The notes beneath the pieces are model-generated. The model ran no database searches, was not told the DNA's origin, and saw nothing but the letters and a program-made list of their open reading frames with translations. Positions 1 through 8,423 of a stretch of DNA of 64,000 nt are shown here, piece by piece. Source of the DNA: Paraburkholderia oxyphila NBRC 105797 (GTDB taxonomy: Bacteria > Pseudomonadota > Gammaproteobacteria > Burkholderiales > Burkholderiaceae). A program made the translations under genes and the position numbers. Location of the stretch: positions 1 to 64,000 of the forward strand of contig NZ_BAYD01000045.1 in assembly GCF_000685075.1 (NCBI RefSeq), read 5' to 3'. The stretch's first letter is position 1. Each line of letters starts with the position of its first letter.

Positions 1-738
1 GGGCAGACCCGCGTCCACGAGCAGGCGCGGCACGACGAGAAAGAGCGCGGTCTGCGTGGCGTGCAGCACGAGCACGCCGAAGTTCAGTCGCAGCAGCTCC
101 ACGTTGTGCAGGACTTCGGCGAACGGCGCGCGCACGTGCACGGGCTTGGGCGCATCGGGCACGATCCACAGCACGACGCCGACCGCCAGGATCGAGAACA
201 CGCCGACGAGCGCGAACAGGCCGCTCATGCCCAGCCAGTGGAACACGATGGGCGCGCCGACGATGGCGACCGCGAAGGACATGCCGATCGAGCCGCCCAC
301 CATCGCCATGGCCTTGGTGCGGTGCTCCTCGGAGGTGAGGTCGGCAATGAACGCGAGCACGGCGGAGGACACCGCGCCCATGCCCTGGATCACCCGGCCG
401 ACGATGATCCACGTCATGTCGTGCGCGCCGGCCGCCACGAAGCTGCCGATCGCGAAGATCACGAGGCCGGTGGCGATCACGCGCTTGCGCCCCAGCATGT
501 CGGACGCCCAGCCATAAAAGATGTACAGGAGCGACTGCGTGACGCCGTAGGCGCCGAGCGCGATGCCGACGAGCAGCACGTTGTCGCCGCCGGGGATGGT
601 TTTCGCATAGACCGAAAACACCGGCATGATCATGAACAGGCCCAGCATGCGCAGCGCGAAGATCGCGGCGAGCGACACGGTCGCGCGCATTTCGGGCGCG
701 CTCATGCGTGAGGAAGTAGCGGGAGAGTTGGAGGACAT
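1..738 (-). CDS. MFS transporter, C-terminal part missing (cut by window edge)
   Basis: The leftward frame from an ATG at 738 stays open to the window edge and gives 246 residues of a polytopic inner-membrane protein. Hydrophobic helices alternate with short charged loops. A loop with GWASDMLGRKR matches the loop 2-3 signature of the major facilitator superfamily, and GRVIQGMGAVSSA resembles the helix-4 segment of drug/proton antiporters. A second in-frame ATG lies 33 bases downstream at 705. The substrate cannot be told from sequence; efflux of a small molecule by proton antiport is an inference. It is divergent from uvrA, the usual arrangement in Burkholderiaceae. The rightward open frames over the same DNA are high-GC shadows. 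Confidence 0.9.
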   Translation of the reverse strand, partial: MSSNSPATSSRMSAPEMRATVSLAAIFALRMLGLFMIMPVFSVYAKTIPGGDNVLLVGIALGAYGVTQSLLYIFYGWASDMLGRKRVIATGLVIFAIGSFVAAGAHDMTWIIVGRVIQGMGAVSSAVLAFIADLTSEEHRTKAMAMVGGSIGMSFAVAIVGAPIVFHWLGMSGLFALVGVFSILAVGVVLWIVPDAPKPVHVRAPFAEVLHNVELLRLNFGVLVLHATQTALFLVVPRLLVDAGLP

Positions 739-906
739 CGGAGCGTTTTTTGATTGGGCCGCCGCTGCGCGCGCGTTACGCTGGTCCCAAGCCTGAAGAC
801 ATTCCCGGCCGCCTGCTGTCGAACCTCTTTCGGCGCCCCTCGCGCAACCATTCGGGACCCTTTCAAGGACTGTCAGCAAGCCGTAACGGCGGTCTGGAAA
901 AGTCGC

Positions 907-912
907 TATAGT
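907..912 (+). promoter_or_regulatory. Possible -10 element for uvrA
   Basis: TATAGT (5 of 6 to the sigma-70 consensus) lies 33 bases before the uvrA ATG. No good -35 is seen 16-18 bases upstream. I also looked for a CTGT-N8-ACAG LexA box here and did not find one. Confidence 0.3.
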
Positions 913-945
913 AGCAGGTTTAGCCTCCCTTTCTCCCGCAGGTTC

Positions 946-3837
946 ATGGAACAAATCCGTATCCGTGGGGCCCGAACCCACAACCTGAAGAACGTCAATC
1001 TGGACCTGCCGCGCCACAAGCTCGTGGTGATCACCGGGCTTTCGGGCTCGGGCAAGTCGTCGCTGGCGTTCGACACGCTCTACGCGGAAGGCCAGCGGCG
1101 CTACGTGGAGAGCCTCTCGGCCTATGCGCGTCAGTTCCTGCAACTGATGGAGAAGCCCGACGTCGACCTGATCGAGGGTCTGTCGCCGGCCATCTCCATC
1201 GAGCAGAAGGCCACTTCGCACAACCCGCGCTCGACGGTCGGCACGGTCACCGAGATTCACGACTACCTGCGTCTGCTGTACGCGCGCATCGGCACGCCCT
1301 ACTGCCCCGACCACGAGATCCCGCTCGAGGCGCAAAGCGTCTCGCAGATGGTGGACGCCGCGCTCGCGCTGCCCGAAGAGACCAAGCTGATGATCCTGGC
1401 GCCCGTGGTGGTCGACCGTAAGGGCGAGCACGCCGAGCTCTTCGACGACATGCAGGCGCAGGGTTTCGTGCGCTTTCGCGTGCGCTCGGGCGGCGGCACC
1501 GCCAACGAAGGCGAGGCGAAGATCTACGAAGTCGAGTCGCTGCCCAAGCTCAAGAAGAGCGAGCGGCACACCATCGACGTGGTGGTGGACCGCCTGAAGG
1601 TGCGGCCCGACATGAAACAGCGTCTCGCGGAGTCGTTCGAAACGGCGCTGCGTCTCGCCGACGGCCGCGCCATCGCGCTCGAAATGGACACGGGCCGCGA
1701 GCACCTCTTCAGCTCGAAGTTCGCCTGCCCGATCTGCTCGTACTCGCTGCCGGAGCTCGAGCCGCGCCTCTTCTCGTTCAACAACCCGATGGGTGCGTGC
1801 CCGGAGTGCGACGGCCTCGGCCAGATCACCTTCTTCGACCCGAAGCGCGTGGTGGCGCATCCGTCGCTCTCGCTCGCCGCGGGCGCGGTGAAGGGCTGGG
1901 ACCGGCGCAACCAGTTCTACTTCCAGATGCTGCAGAGCCTCGCAGCGTTCTACGATTTCGACATCGACACCGCGTTCGAGGACCTGCCCGAGAAGGTGCG
2001 CAAGATCCTGCTCTACGGCTCGGGCAAGCAGGAGATCCCGTTCTCGTACATCAACGAGCGCGGCCGCACCTCGGTGCGCGAGCACGTGTTCGAGGGGATC
2101 ATCCCGAACCTCGAGCGGCGCTACCGCGAAACCGACTCGGCCGCCGTGCGCGAGGAGCTTTCGAAGTACCAGAACAACCAGGCCTGCCCGCACTGCGAAG
2201 GCACGCGTCTGCGCCGCGAGGCGCGCTTCGTGCGGATCGGCGCGGGCGATGAGGCGCGCGCCATCTACGAGGTGAGCGGCTGGCCGCTGCGCGATACGCT
2301 CGGCTACTTCCAGACGCTGCGTCTCGAAGGCGCCAAGCGCGAGATCGCCGACAAGGTGGTCAAGGAAATCGTCGCGCGCCTGATGTTCCTCAACAATGTC
2401 GGGCTCGACTACCTCTCGCTCGAGCGCAGCGCCGAAACGCTCTCGGGCGGCGAGGCGCAGCGCATCCGGCTCGCCTCGCAGATCGGCTCGGGGCTCACGG
2501 GCGTGATGTACGTGCTCGACGAGCCGTCCATCGGCCTGCATCAGCGCGACAACGACCGCCTCATCTCCACGCTCAAGCACCTGCGCGACCTCGGCAATTC
2601 GGTGATCGTGGTCGAGCACGACGAGGACATGATCCGCATGGCCGACTACGTGGTCGACATGGGCCCCGGCGCCGGCGAGCACGGCGGCATGGTGATCGCC
2701 GAGGGCACGCCCCAGGAAGTGGAGCACGACCCGGCCTCGATGACCGGCCAGTACCTCTCGGGCGCGCGCCGCATCGACTACCCGGACGAGCGCATCGAAC
2801 CCGGCGAGCGGCGCCTGCGCATCGTCGAGGCCTACGGCAACAACCTGAAGCGCGTCACGCTCGACCTGCCGGTGGGCCTGCTCACCTGCGTGACGGGCGT
2901 CTCGGGCTCGGGCAAGTCCACGCTGATCAACGACACGCTTTACCACGCGGTGTCGCAGCATCTGTATGGTTCGTCGGCGCAGCCGGCGCCGTTCGAGGCC
3001 ATCGAGGGCATGGAGCACTTCGACAAGGTCATCAACGTCGACCAGTCGCCGATCGGGCGCACGCCGCGCTCGAACCCGGCCACGTACACGGGTCTGTTCA
3101 CGCCCATCCGCGAACTGTTCGCGGGCGTACCGGCGGCCAAGGAACGCGGCTACGAATCAGGCCGCTTCTCGTTCAACGTCAAGGGCGGCCGCTGCGAAAG
3201 CTGCCAGGGCGACGGCGTGCTGAAGGTCGAAATGCACTTCCTGCCCGATGTCTACGTGCCCTGCGACGTCTGCCACGGTAAGCGCTACAACCGCGAAACC
3301 CTGGAGATCCAGTACAAGGGACGGAACATCAGCGAAGTGCTCGACATGACGGTCGAGGCCGCCTACGAGTTCTTCAAGGCGGTGCCGGTCGTGGCGCGCA
3401 AGCTCAAGACGCTGCTCGACGTGGGTCTGGGCTACATCCGCCTCGGCCAGTCGGCCACCACGCTTTCGGGCGGGGAGGCGCAGCGCGTGAAGCTCTCGCT
3501 CGAACTGTCCAAGCGGGACACGGGCCGCACGCTGTATATACTCGACGAGCCGACCACGGGTCTGCATTTCCACGACATCGCGCTCTTGCTGGAGGTGATC
3601 CACCGGCTTCGCGACCAGGGCAATACGGTGGTGATCATCGAGCATAATCTCGATGTCATCAAAACCGCCGACTGGATCGTGGACATGGGCCCCGAAGGCG
3701 GCGCGGGCGGCGGCCAGATCGTGGCGCAGGGCACGCCCGAGCAGGTGGCGAAGGCGAAGGCGAGCTTCACGGGCCGCTATCTCGCGCCGCTGCTCAAGCG
3801 CCAGGCGGCCACGCTCGATGCGGCCTCGGGAAAGTAA
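946..3837 (+). CDS. uvrA: Excinuclease ABC subunit A
   Basis: UvrA is the damage-sensing ATPase of nucleotide excision repair; it works with UvrB and UvrC in the cytoplasm. The 963-residue product has the two-ABC layout of the family. Walker A 1 is at residues 31-38 (GLSGSGKS), followed by a CxxC...CxxC zinc module (CPIC, CPEC), the first signature LSGGEAQRIRL and Walker B VLDEPSIGLHQRD. The second half has Walker A 2 (GVSGSGKST), the zinc module CESC/CDVC, LSGGEAQRVKL and ILDEPTTGLH. The frame is open further upstream to 754, but homologues begin at MEQIRIRGARTHNLKNV, so 946 is chosen. All key ATPase and zinc residues are intact. Confidence 0.98.
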   Translation: MEQIRIRGARTHNLKNVNLDLPRHKLVVITGLSGSGKSSLAFDTLYAEGQRRYVESLSAYARQFLQLMEKPDVDLIEGLSPAISIEQKATSHNPRSTVGTVTEIHDYLRLLYARIGTPYCPDHEIPLEAQSVSQMVDAALALPEETKLMILAPVVVDRKGEHAELFDDMQAQGFVRFRVRSGGGTANEGEAKIYEVESLPKLKKSERHTIDVVVDRLKVRPDMKQRLAESFETALRLADGRAIALEMDTGREHLFSSKFACPICSYSLPELEPRLFSFNNPMGACPECDGLGQITFFDPKRVVAHPSLSLAAGAVKGWDRRNQFYFQMLQSLAAFYDFDIDTAFEDLPEKVRKILLYGSGKQEIPFSYINERGRTSVREHVFEGIIPNLERRYRETDSAAVREELSKYQNNQACPHCEGTRLRREARFVRIGAGDEARAIYEVSGWPLRDTLGYFQTLRLEGAKREIADKVVKEIVARLMFLNNVGLDYLSLERSAETLSGGEAQRIRLASQIGSGLTGVMYVLDEPSIGLHQRDNDRLISTLKHLRDLGNSVIVVEHDEDMIRMADYVVDMGPGAGEHGGMVIAEGTPQEVEHDPASMTGQYLSGARRIDYPDERIEPGERRLRIVEAYGNNLKRVTLDLPVGLLTCVTGVSGSGKSTLINDTLYHAVSQHLYGSSAQPAPFEAIEGMEHFDKVINVDQSPIGRTPRSNPATYTGLFTPIRELFAGVPAAKERGYESGRFSFNVKGGRCESCQGDGVLKVEMHFLPDVYVPCDVCHGKRYNRETLEIQYKGRNISEVLDMTVEAAYEFFKAVPVVARKLKTLLDVGLGYIRLGQSATTLSGGEAQRVKLSLELSKRDTGRTLYILDEPTTGLHFHDIALLLEVIHRLRDQGNTVVIIEHNLDVIKTADWIVDMGPEGGAGGGQIVAQGTPEQVAKAKASFTGRYLAPLLKRQAATLDAASGK

Positions 3838-3939
3838 GCAGTAGAAAACGCTGCTCCGACAACCGCTGCAGCGGTTGCCACAGCAACACAGAACGGGGGC
3901 GCTTGCGCCCCCGCGGTCTGGAGACGGAATACATCCAAC

Positions 3940-5025
3940 ATGGTCAAGCGCAACGAAGCGACCGACGATAAACAGGTGCGCGACCTGCGGCCAAGGCCGG
4001 TCAGGCTCACGAGCGATATGAGCCTGCCGAAACTCTCGGCAGTGGAGATAGGCAGCTATATGGCGGCGCTCGCCGGATTGTGGGCGGTGCTGCACCTGGA
4101 CCTGCTCGGCGCGCTGCTCGCGGGGATGCTCGTCTTTCAGCTCGTGCACACCATCGCGCCGCTGATCGAGCGGCGCATGCCGAGCCAGCGCGCGCGCTGG
4201 CTCTCCGTCGTGCTGGTTTCCATTGTGATCGTGGGCGTGCTCACGGGCATTACCGTGGGCGTCATCGAGCAGTTCGAAAGCGACGTGCCGAGCGTGCAAA
4301 AGGTCATGGCGCAGATGATGACCTTCGTCGACCAGGCGCGCGGCAAGATCCCCGACGCCATCGCGGCCTATCTGCCCGTCGACGTCGCCCAGATGAAGCT
4401 CAAGGCCATCGCGCTCATGCACGAGCACGCCACCCAGCTTGGCCAGGGCGGCAAGAACGCCGCGCGCATCTTCGGGCGGATCGTGATCGGCATGATCATC
4501 GGCGCGATCATCGCCATTGGCGCGCAAAAGAACGCCACGCGGCTGCCGCTCTCGACGGCCTTCGTCACGCGCGTGGCGCGCTTCGCCGATGCGTTCCGCC
4601 GCATCGTGTTCGCGCAGGTGAAGATCTCGGCCATCAACACCGTGTTCACCGGGCTCTTCCTGCTGCTCGTGCTGCCGCTCTTTCACGCGCCGCTGCCGCT
4701 CGCGAAGATGCTTGTGGTGGTGACTTTCGTGGTCGGTTTGCTGCCGGTGATCGGCAACCTGATCTCGAACACGCTGATCGTCGCGATCGCGCTCACCGTG
4801 AGCCTGCCCGCGGCGGTCACGGCGCTCGTGTTCCTGATCGTGATCCACAAGCTCGAATACTTCCTGAACGCACGCATCGTGGGCGGCCAGATCGAGGCGC
4901 GCACGTGGGAGCTGCTGGTCGCGATGCTCGTGATGGAAGCCGCGTTCGGCCTCCAGGGCGTGATCGCCGCGCCTATCTTCTATGCCTATATCAAGCGCGA
5001 GCTGATCTATCTGCGGCTCGTTTGA
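3940..5025 (+). CDS. AI-2E family transporter (PerM/YdiK-like permease)
   Basis: The 361-residue polytopic membrane protein has the AI-2E (UPF0118) pattern: a TM pair near residues 36-60, another near 85-105, a long amphipathic periplasmic stretch at about 110-180, then a cluster of five or so helices with the conserved VVGLLPVIGNLISNT segment near 265. Family members move small molecules or sodium by a poorly defined mechanism; substrate here is unknown. The first 26 residues are charged and poorly conserved in type, so Met27 at 4018 is an alternative start. The gene follows uvrA by about 100 bases and converges on purU. Confidence 0.85.
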   Translation: MVKRNEATDDKQVRDLRPRPVRLTSDMSLPKLSAVEIGSYMAALAGLWAVLHLDLLGALLAGMLVFQLVHTIAPLIERRMPSQRARWLSVVLVSIVIVGVLTGITVGVIEQFESDVPSVQKVMAQMMTFVDQARGKIPDAIAAYLPVDVAQMKLKAIALMHEHATQLGQGGKNAARIFGRIVIGMIIGAIIAIGAQKNATRLPLSTAFVTRVARFADAFRRIVFAQVKISAINTVFTGLFLLLVLPLFHAPLPLAKMLVVVTFVVGLLPVIGNLISNTLIVAIALTVSLPAAVTALVFLIVIHKLEYFLNARIVGGQIEARTWELLVAMLVMEAAFGLQGVIAAPIFYAYIKRELIYLRLV

Positions 5026-5095
5026 GCGTGCGGCGTGGAGGACAGGACCGCGCAGAAGCGGTTACGCCGTCGTGCAACAAGCGTAGTTCGAAACA

Positions 5096-5123
5096 CCGTA
5101 GCGTGCCGTGTGACACGCTACGG
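5096..5123. terminator. Hairpin between the convergent AI-2E gene and purU
   Basis: A perfect 10-bp stem, CCGTAGCGTG paired with CACGCTACGG, encloses an 8-base loop (5106-5113). It sits between two convergent genes, so a shared terminator is likely. There is no T tract on either side, so intrinsic termination would be weak. Confidence 0.5.
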
Positions 5124-5162
5124 CAAGTTGTCGCAGCAGCAACCCGTCTGGACGACAGCGGA

Positions 5163-6032
5163 TTAGCGGAACACCACCGTCTTGTGCCCGTTGAGCACGA
5201 TGCGATGCTCGACGTGCCACTTCACTGCGCGCGCGAGCGTCACGCATTCCACGTCGCGGCCGATTGCCGTGAGCTGGTCCGGCGTCATGTTGTGATCGAC
5301 GCGCTCGACTTCCTGTTCGATGATCGGGCCTTCGTCGAGATCGGACGTCACATAGTGCGCCGTCGCGCCGATCAGCTTCACGCCGCGGTCGAACGCCTGG
5401 TAGTACGGCTTCGCACCCTTGAAGCTCGGCAGGAACGAATGGTGAATGTTGATCGCACGGCCTTTGAGCGCATCGCACAGCTGCGGCGAGAGAATCTGCA
5501 TGTAGCGCGCAAGCACCACGAGGTCGGCGCCCTCGCCGTTCACCACGTCGAGCACGCGCGCTTCCTGCGCGGCCTTGTCCGCCTCGCTGCCGCCGAGCAG
5601 CGGGAAGTGATGGAACGGGATGTTGTAGCTCGCCGCGAGTTGATAGAACTCCTTGTGATTCGAGATGATCGCGGGAATCTCGATGGAGAGCTGGCCGGTG
5701 CGGTAGCGGAACAGCAGATCGTTCAGGCAGTGGCCGATCTTCGAGACCATGATGACCACGCGCGGCTTCACGTTCGCGTCGTGCAGCTCCCAGCGCATGC
5801 CGAACTCATCGGCGAGCGGCGCGAACGCGGCGCGCAGGCCCTCTAGCCCCGGGTCGCCGCCCACTTGCTGAAAATGCACGCGCATGAAGAACTCGCCCGT
5901 GTGGCTGTCGCCGAACTGGGCCGAATCGAGAATATTGCTGCCGCGCTCGAACAGGAAACCCGACACGGCATGCACGATGCCCGGCCGGTCGGCGCACGAC
6001 AGTTTGAGAATGAAGCTGTGATCGGTCGACAT
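5163..6032 (-). CDS. purU: Formyltetrahydrofolate deformylase
   Basis: PurU hydrolyses 10-formyl-THF to formate and THF, balancing one-carbon pools and feeding formate to purine synthesis. The 289-residue product has an N-terminal ACT domain (about 1-85, starting FILKLSCADRPGIVHAVSGFL) and a C-terminal formyltransferase-fold hydrolase domain with NIHHSFLPSF (catalytic His region) and SDLDEGPIIEQ near the end. The frame extends seven codons upstream to 6053, but MSTDHSF at 6032 matches the usual start and total length of the family. It is the downstream-most gene of a leftward block and is probably monocistronic. Confidence 0.95.
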   Translation of the reverse strand: MSTDHSFILKLSCADRPGIVHAVSGFLFERGSNILDSAQFGDSHTGEFFMRVHFQQVGGDPGLEGLRAAFAPLADEFGMRWELHDANVKPRVVIMVSKIGHCLNDLLFRYRTGQLSIEIPAIISNHKEFYQLAASYNIPFHHFPLLGGSEADKAAQEARVLDVVNGEGADLVVLARYMQILSPQLCDALKGRAINIHHSFLPSFKGAKPYYQAFDRGVKLIGATAHYVTSDLDEGPIIEQEVERVDHNMTPDQLTAIGRDVECVTLARAVKWHVEHRIVLNGHKTVVFR

Positions 6033-6106
6033 GACCCTGGTAACTCCCGTCAATTCTTTGGTGATTCAGAAGGGCTTTCGGTGCTGACGAAAAAACCGGC
6101 GCCCTT

Positions 6107-6988
6107 TCACAGCGTCGGCGGCTCGAAGATCGCGGCGATGCCCTCGCACGCGTCTTCGTCTATCCATTGGCGGCGCAACAACAGATCGAGCGTCGCGAGG
6201 CTCGCATCCACCGTCATCTTGCCCTCTTCGATCCAGCGCGCGGCTTCGTCGATGCGCGCGAGGCGGTGCTCGCCGACTTCGCCGTCCTGATTGTGCGGCA
6301 CGAAGTCCTCGGGCAGCGCGAGGTCGTAGACGAAGATCTGTTCGGCCTGGGTGCCCTCGGGCAACGACTGCAGCACGTGCACGGTGCGGCCCGCCCTGGC
6401 CTGCGCAGCCAGCCCGGCGGCAACGCCCGCCTCTTCCCAGCATTCCTTCACGAGCGTCTCGTCGATGCCGAAGCCCCAGCCGATGCCGCCCGCCACGACG
6501 TTGTCGAGCATGCCGGGGTCGGTGGCCTTGGTGTCGCTGCGGCGCGCGATCCACAACTGCGGCGCGCGGGGCGAAGCAGAGCCCGCGTATTCTACGACGC
6601 CGTTCAAATGCACCGCATACGTCATCGTGCCGAAGAAGCGCGAGGCGGCGCGCTCGATGAAGGCGAGCGGCGGCGCGTCGAAAGCGTTGCGGATCGCGTA
6701 GGTCTCGTCGCGCCAGCCGGGAATGCGGCCCTCGGCGGCAAGCGCGCCGATCACCGCGCCCAGCGCGGCGCTGCGCGCCGTCACGCTGTCGAACTTCGCG
6801 GCGAGCGTGACGCGCGCGCGTTCGCCGGCGCGTTCGCCCGTATCAGTGATCTCGAACACATCGGGCCAGCGTGCGAGCAGCGCGACGTCGCCGCGGCGGA
6901 TCCAGCCCACGCGTTCGTCGCCGAAGAAAAACGGCAGATGCGCGCTCGCGTCGAAGCGGCGCGCGTCGGTGATGCAAGGCAAGGTCAT
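6107..6988 (-). CDS. Nudix hydrolase with DUF4743 N-domain (TPK-associated type)
   Basis: The 293-residue product starts at an ATG at 6988 with GGAG nine bases upstream; the open frame to 7072 adds only low-conservation residues. The N-terminal ~120 residues look like DUF4743. The C-terminal half holds a Nudix helix, GFGIDETLVKECWEEAGV, in which the REUXEEXGU core is KECWEEAGV but the first Glu of the classical box is Phe; this degenerate form is typical of the group related to the hydrolase next to thiamine pyrophosphokinase in fungi. The substrate is unknown; a nucleotide or thiamine diphosphate analogue is a family-based guess. It lies 31 bases downstream of the LysE-type exporter gene, so co-transcription is likely. 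Confidence 0.85.
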   Translation of the reverse strand: MTLPCITDARRFDASAHLPFFFGDERVGWIRRGDVALLARWPDVFEITDTGERAGERARVTLAAKFDSVTARSAALGAVIGALAAEGRIPGWRDETYAIRNAFDAPPLAFIERAASRFFGTMTYAVHLNGVVEYAGSASPRAPQLWIARRSDTKATDPGMLDNVVAGGIGWGFGIDETLVKECWEEAGVAAGLAAQARAGRTVHVLQSLPEGTQAEQIFVYDLALPEDFVPHNQDGEVGEHRLARIDEAARWIEEGKMTVDASLATLDLLLRRQWIDEDACEGIAAIFEPPTL

Positions 6989-7019
6989 CTCGTGAAGCTC
7001 CAGGCGTCGTGCGGATGCG

Positions 7020-7634
7020 TCAGTCGCGCAGCGCAATGCGCATGCCGATGGCGATGAAGGTGAGCCCCGCAAGGCGGTCGAGCCACAAGCCCGCGCGCGG
7101 CCGGCGCTTGAGCCAGCCGCCGATGGTGCCCGCGCACAGCCCGAACAGCGAGAACACCACGACGGTCTGCGCCATGAACACGAGACCGAGCTCGAGCATC
7201 TGCAGCGTGACGCTGTGCGCGCCGTGGGTATCGACGAACTGCGGCAGGAACACGACGAAGAAGAGCGTCACCTTCGGATTCATCACGTTGCCGAGCACGC
7301 TCTGGCGAAAGATCGTGGCAAGCGGCTGGCGCGGCTTGTCGCCGGCGGCGGCCAGGCCCTGGCTGCGCAGCGCCTTCACGCCGATCCAGATGAGGTACGC
7401 CGCGCCCGCGAGCTTGAGGATCTGGAACGCGAGCGGCGACGAGCGCAGCACGGCCGCGATGCCGAGCGCCGCGAGCGTCGTGTGGAACGTCACGCCCGCG
7501 GCAAAGCCGAGCGCGGCGACGAGGCCCGCCGCGCGGCCCTGCGAGATGCCGCGCGCGAGCACTTGCAGGTTGTCGGGACCGGGCGCGAAGGTGATGGCGA
7601 GCGAAGTGGCGAGAAACAGTGCGAAGTTGGGCAT
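7020..7634 (-). CDS. LysE/RhtB-family amino-acid exporter
   Basis: The 204-residue inner-membrane protein starts MPNFALFLATSLAITFAPGPDN, the hallmark N-terminus of the LysE/RhtB family (conserved PGPD), and has about six TM helices and the family's usual length. Members export amino acids such as threonine, homoserine lactone, lysine or cysteine; the substrate here is not deducible. The ATG at 7634 is preferred over the frame start at 7700, because the extra residues run through repetitive intergenic DNA. The Nudix gene follows closely downstream and apt lies upstream across a repeat cluster. Confidence 0.9.
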   Translation of the reverse strand: MPNFALFLATSLAITFAPGPDNLQVLARGISQGRAAGLVAALGFAAGVTFHTTLAALGIAAVLRSSPLAFQILKLAGAAYLIWIGVKALRSQGLAAAGDKPRQPLATIFRQSVLGNVMNPKVTLFFVVFLPQFVDTHGAHSVTLQMLELGLVFMAQTVVVFSLFGLCAGTIGGWLKRRPRAGLWLDRLAGLTFIAIGMRIALRD

Positions 7635-7672
7635 GGCGTGAAGGGTATCCGTGGAATCGGTGGCCGCACGAG

Positions 7673-7748
7673 GGTCACCCGGTGAGCGCGCATTGAACAC
7701 TCAGTGAACGAGCGCTCGGTGACCACCTGGTGACCAACCACTCAGTGG
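7673..7748. repeat. Degenerate ~14-nt repeat cluster between apt and the LysE gene
   Basis: This short spacer carries repeated CTCAGTG/CTCGGTGA/CTGGTGACC-type words in quick succession (CCGGTGAGCG, ACTCAGTGAACG, CTCGGTGACCACC, TGGTGACCAACC, ACTCAGTGGCC), several with self-complementary CACTCAGTG or GGTGACC cores. The last copy includes the apt stop codon. The copies differ too much for a simple satellite. They could form small hairpins in the apt 3' end. Confidence 0.5.
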
Positions 7749-8308
7749 CCGCCAAACGCGGTCACGGTGAAGAGCGGCAGGCCCGCTTCGGTGAGCAGCT
7801 TCGAGCCGCCCAGGTCCGGCAGGTCGATGATGGCCGCACCCTCCACCACCGTCGCGCCAAGGCGCTCGAGCAGCAGCTTGCCCGCGAGCATGGTGCCGCC
7901 CGTGGCGATCAGGTCATCGACGATCACGACGCGGTTGCCCTTGCGGCAGGCGTCTTCATGGATCTCGACGGTCGATTCGCCGTATTCGAGCTTGTAGGTC
8001 TCGGAAACCGTCTTGTACGGCAGCTTGCCGATCTTGCGGATCGGAATGAAGCCCACGTTCAATTCGTACGCGACGATCGGCCCGATGATGAAGCCGCGCG
8101 CATCGAGACCCGCGACGTAGTCGAGCTTCGCATCGACATAACGCTCGACGAACAGGTCAATCAGCACGCGCAGGCCCTTCGGGTGGCCGATAAGCGGCGT
8201 GATGTCGCGGAACTGCACTCCCGGCTGAGGCCAGTCGGGCACCGTGCGAATCAGGCTGTTGACGAACTGCGAGGCTTCGGCGCTCGCGTTCGCAGGTGCG
8301 TTGGCCAT
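7742..8308 (-). CDS. apt: Adenine phosphoribosyltransferase
   Basis: Apt salvages adenine with PRPP to give AMP. The 188-residue product has the type-I phosphoribosyltransferase fold, with the PRPP-binding loop VVIVDDLIATGGT and the early segment VQFRDITPLIGHP shared by bacterial Apt proteins. DARGFIIGPIVAYEL and KIGKLPYKTVSE are typical of the adenine-specific branch. The open frame continues upstream to 8581, but MANAPANASAEASQ at 8308 gives the family length. Downstream lies a repeat-rich spacer and the LysE gene in the same direction. Confidence 0.96.
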   Translation of the reverse strand: MANAPANASAEASQFVNSLIRTVPDWPQPGVQFRDITPLIGHPKGLRVLIDLFVERYVDAKLDYVAGLDARGFIIGPIVAYELNVGFIPIRKIGKLPYKTVSETYKLEYGESTVEIHEDACRKGNRVVIVDDLIATGGTMLAGKLLLERLGATVVEGAAIIDLPDLGGSKLLTEAGLPLFTVTAFGGH

Positions 8309-8423
8309 GATGTCTCCGGGTAATGGCGAGAATAAAGAACAGGGTTCGGTTAATCGGGGCAGGACCCCTAAAGCATTACGGCGCGCGTTTTCGCGTCCCG
8401 CGACGTCCTGCGGCGGCGTGCGT

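Noticed and set aside
739..945. LexA (SOS) box upstream of uvrA
   Set aside because: CTGTCAGCAAGCCGTAA was considered, but the CTGT-N8-ACAG symmetry is missing.
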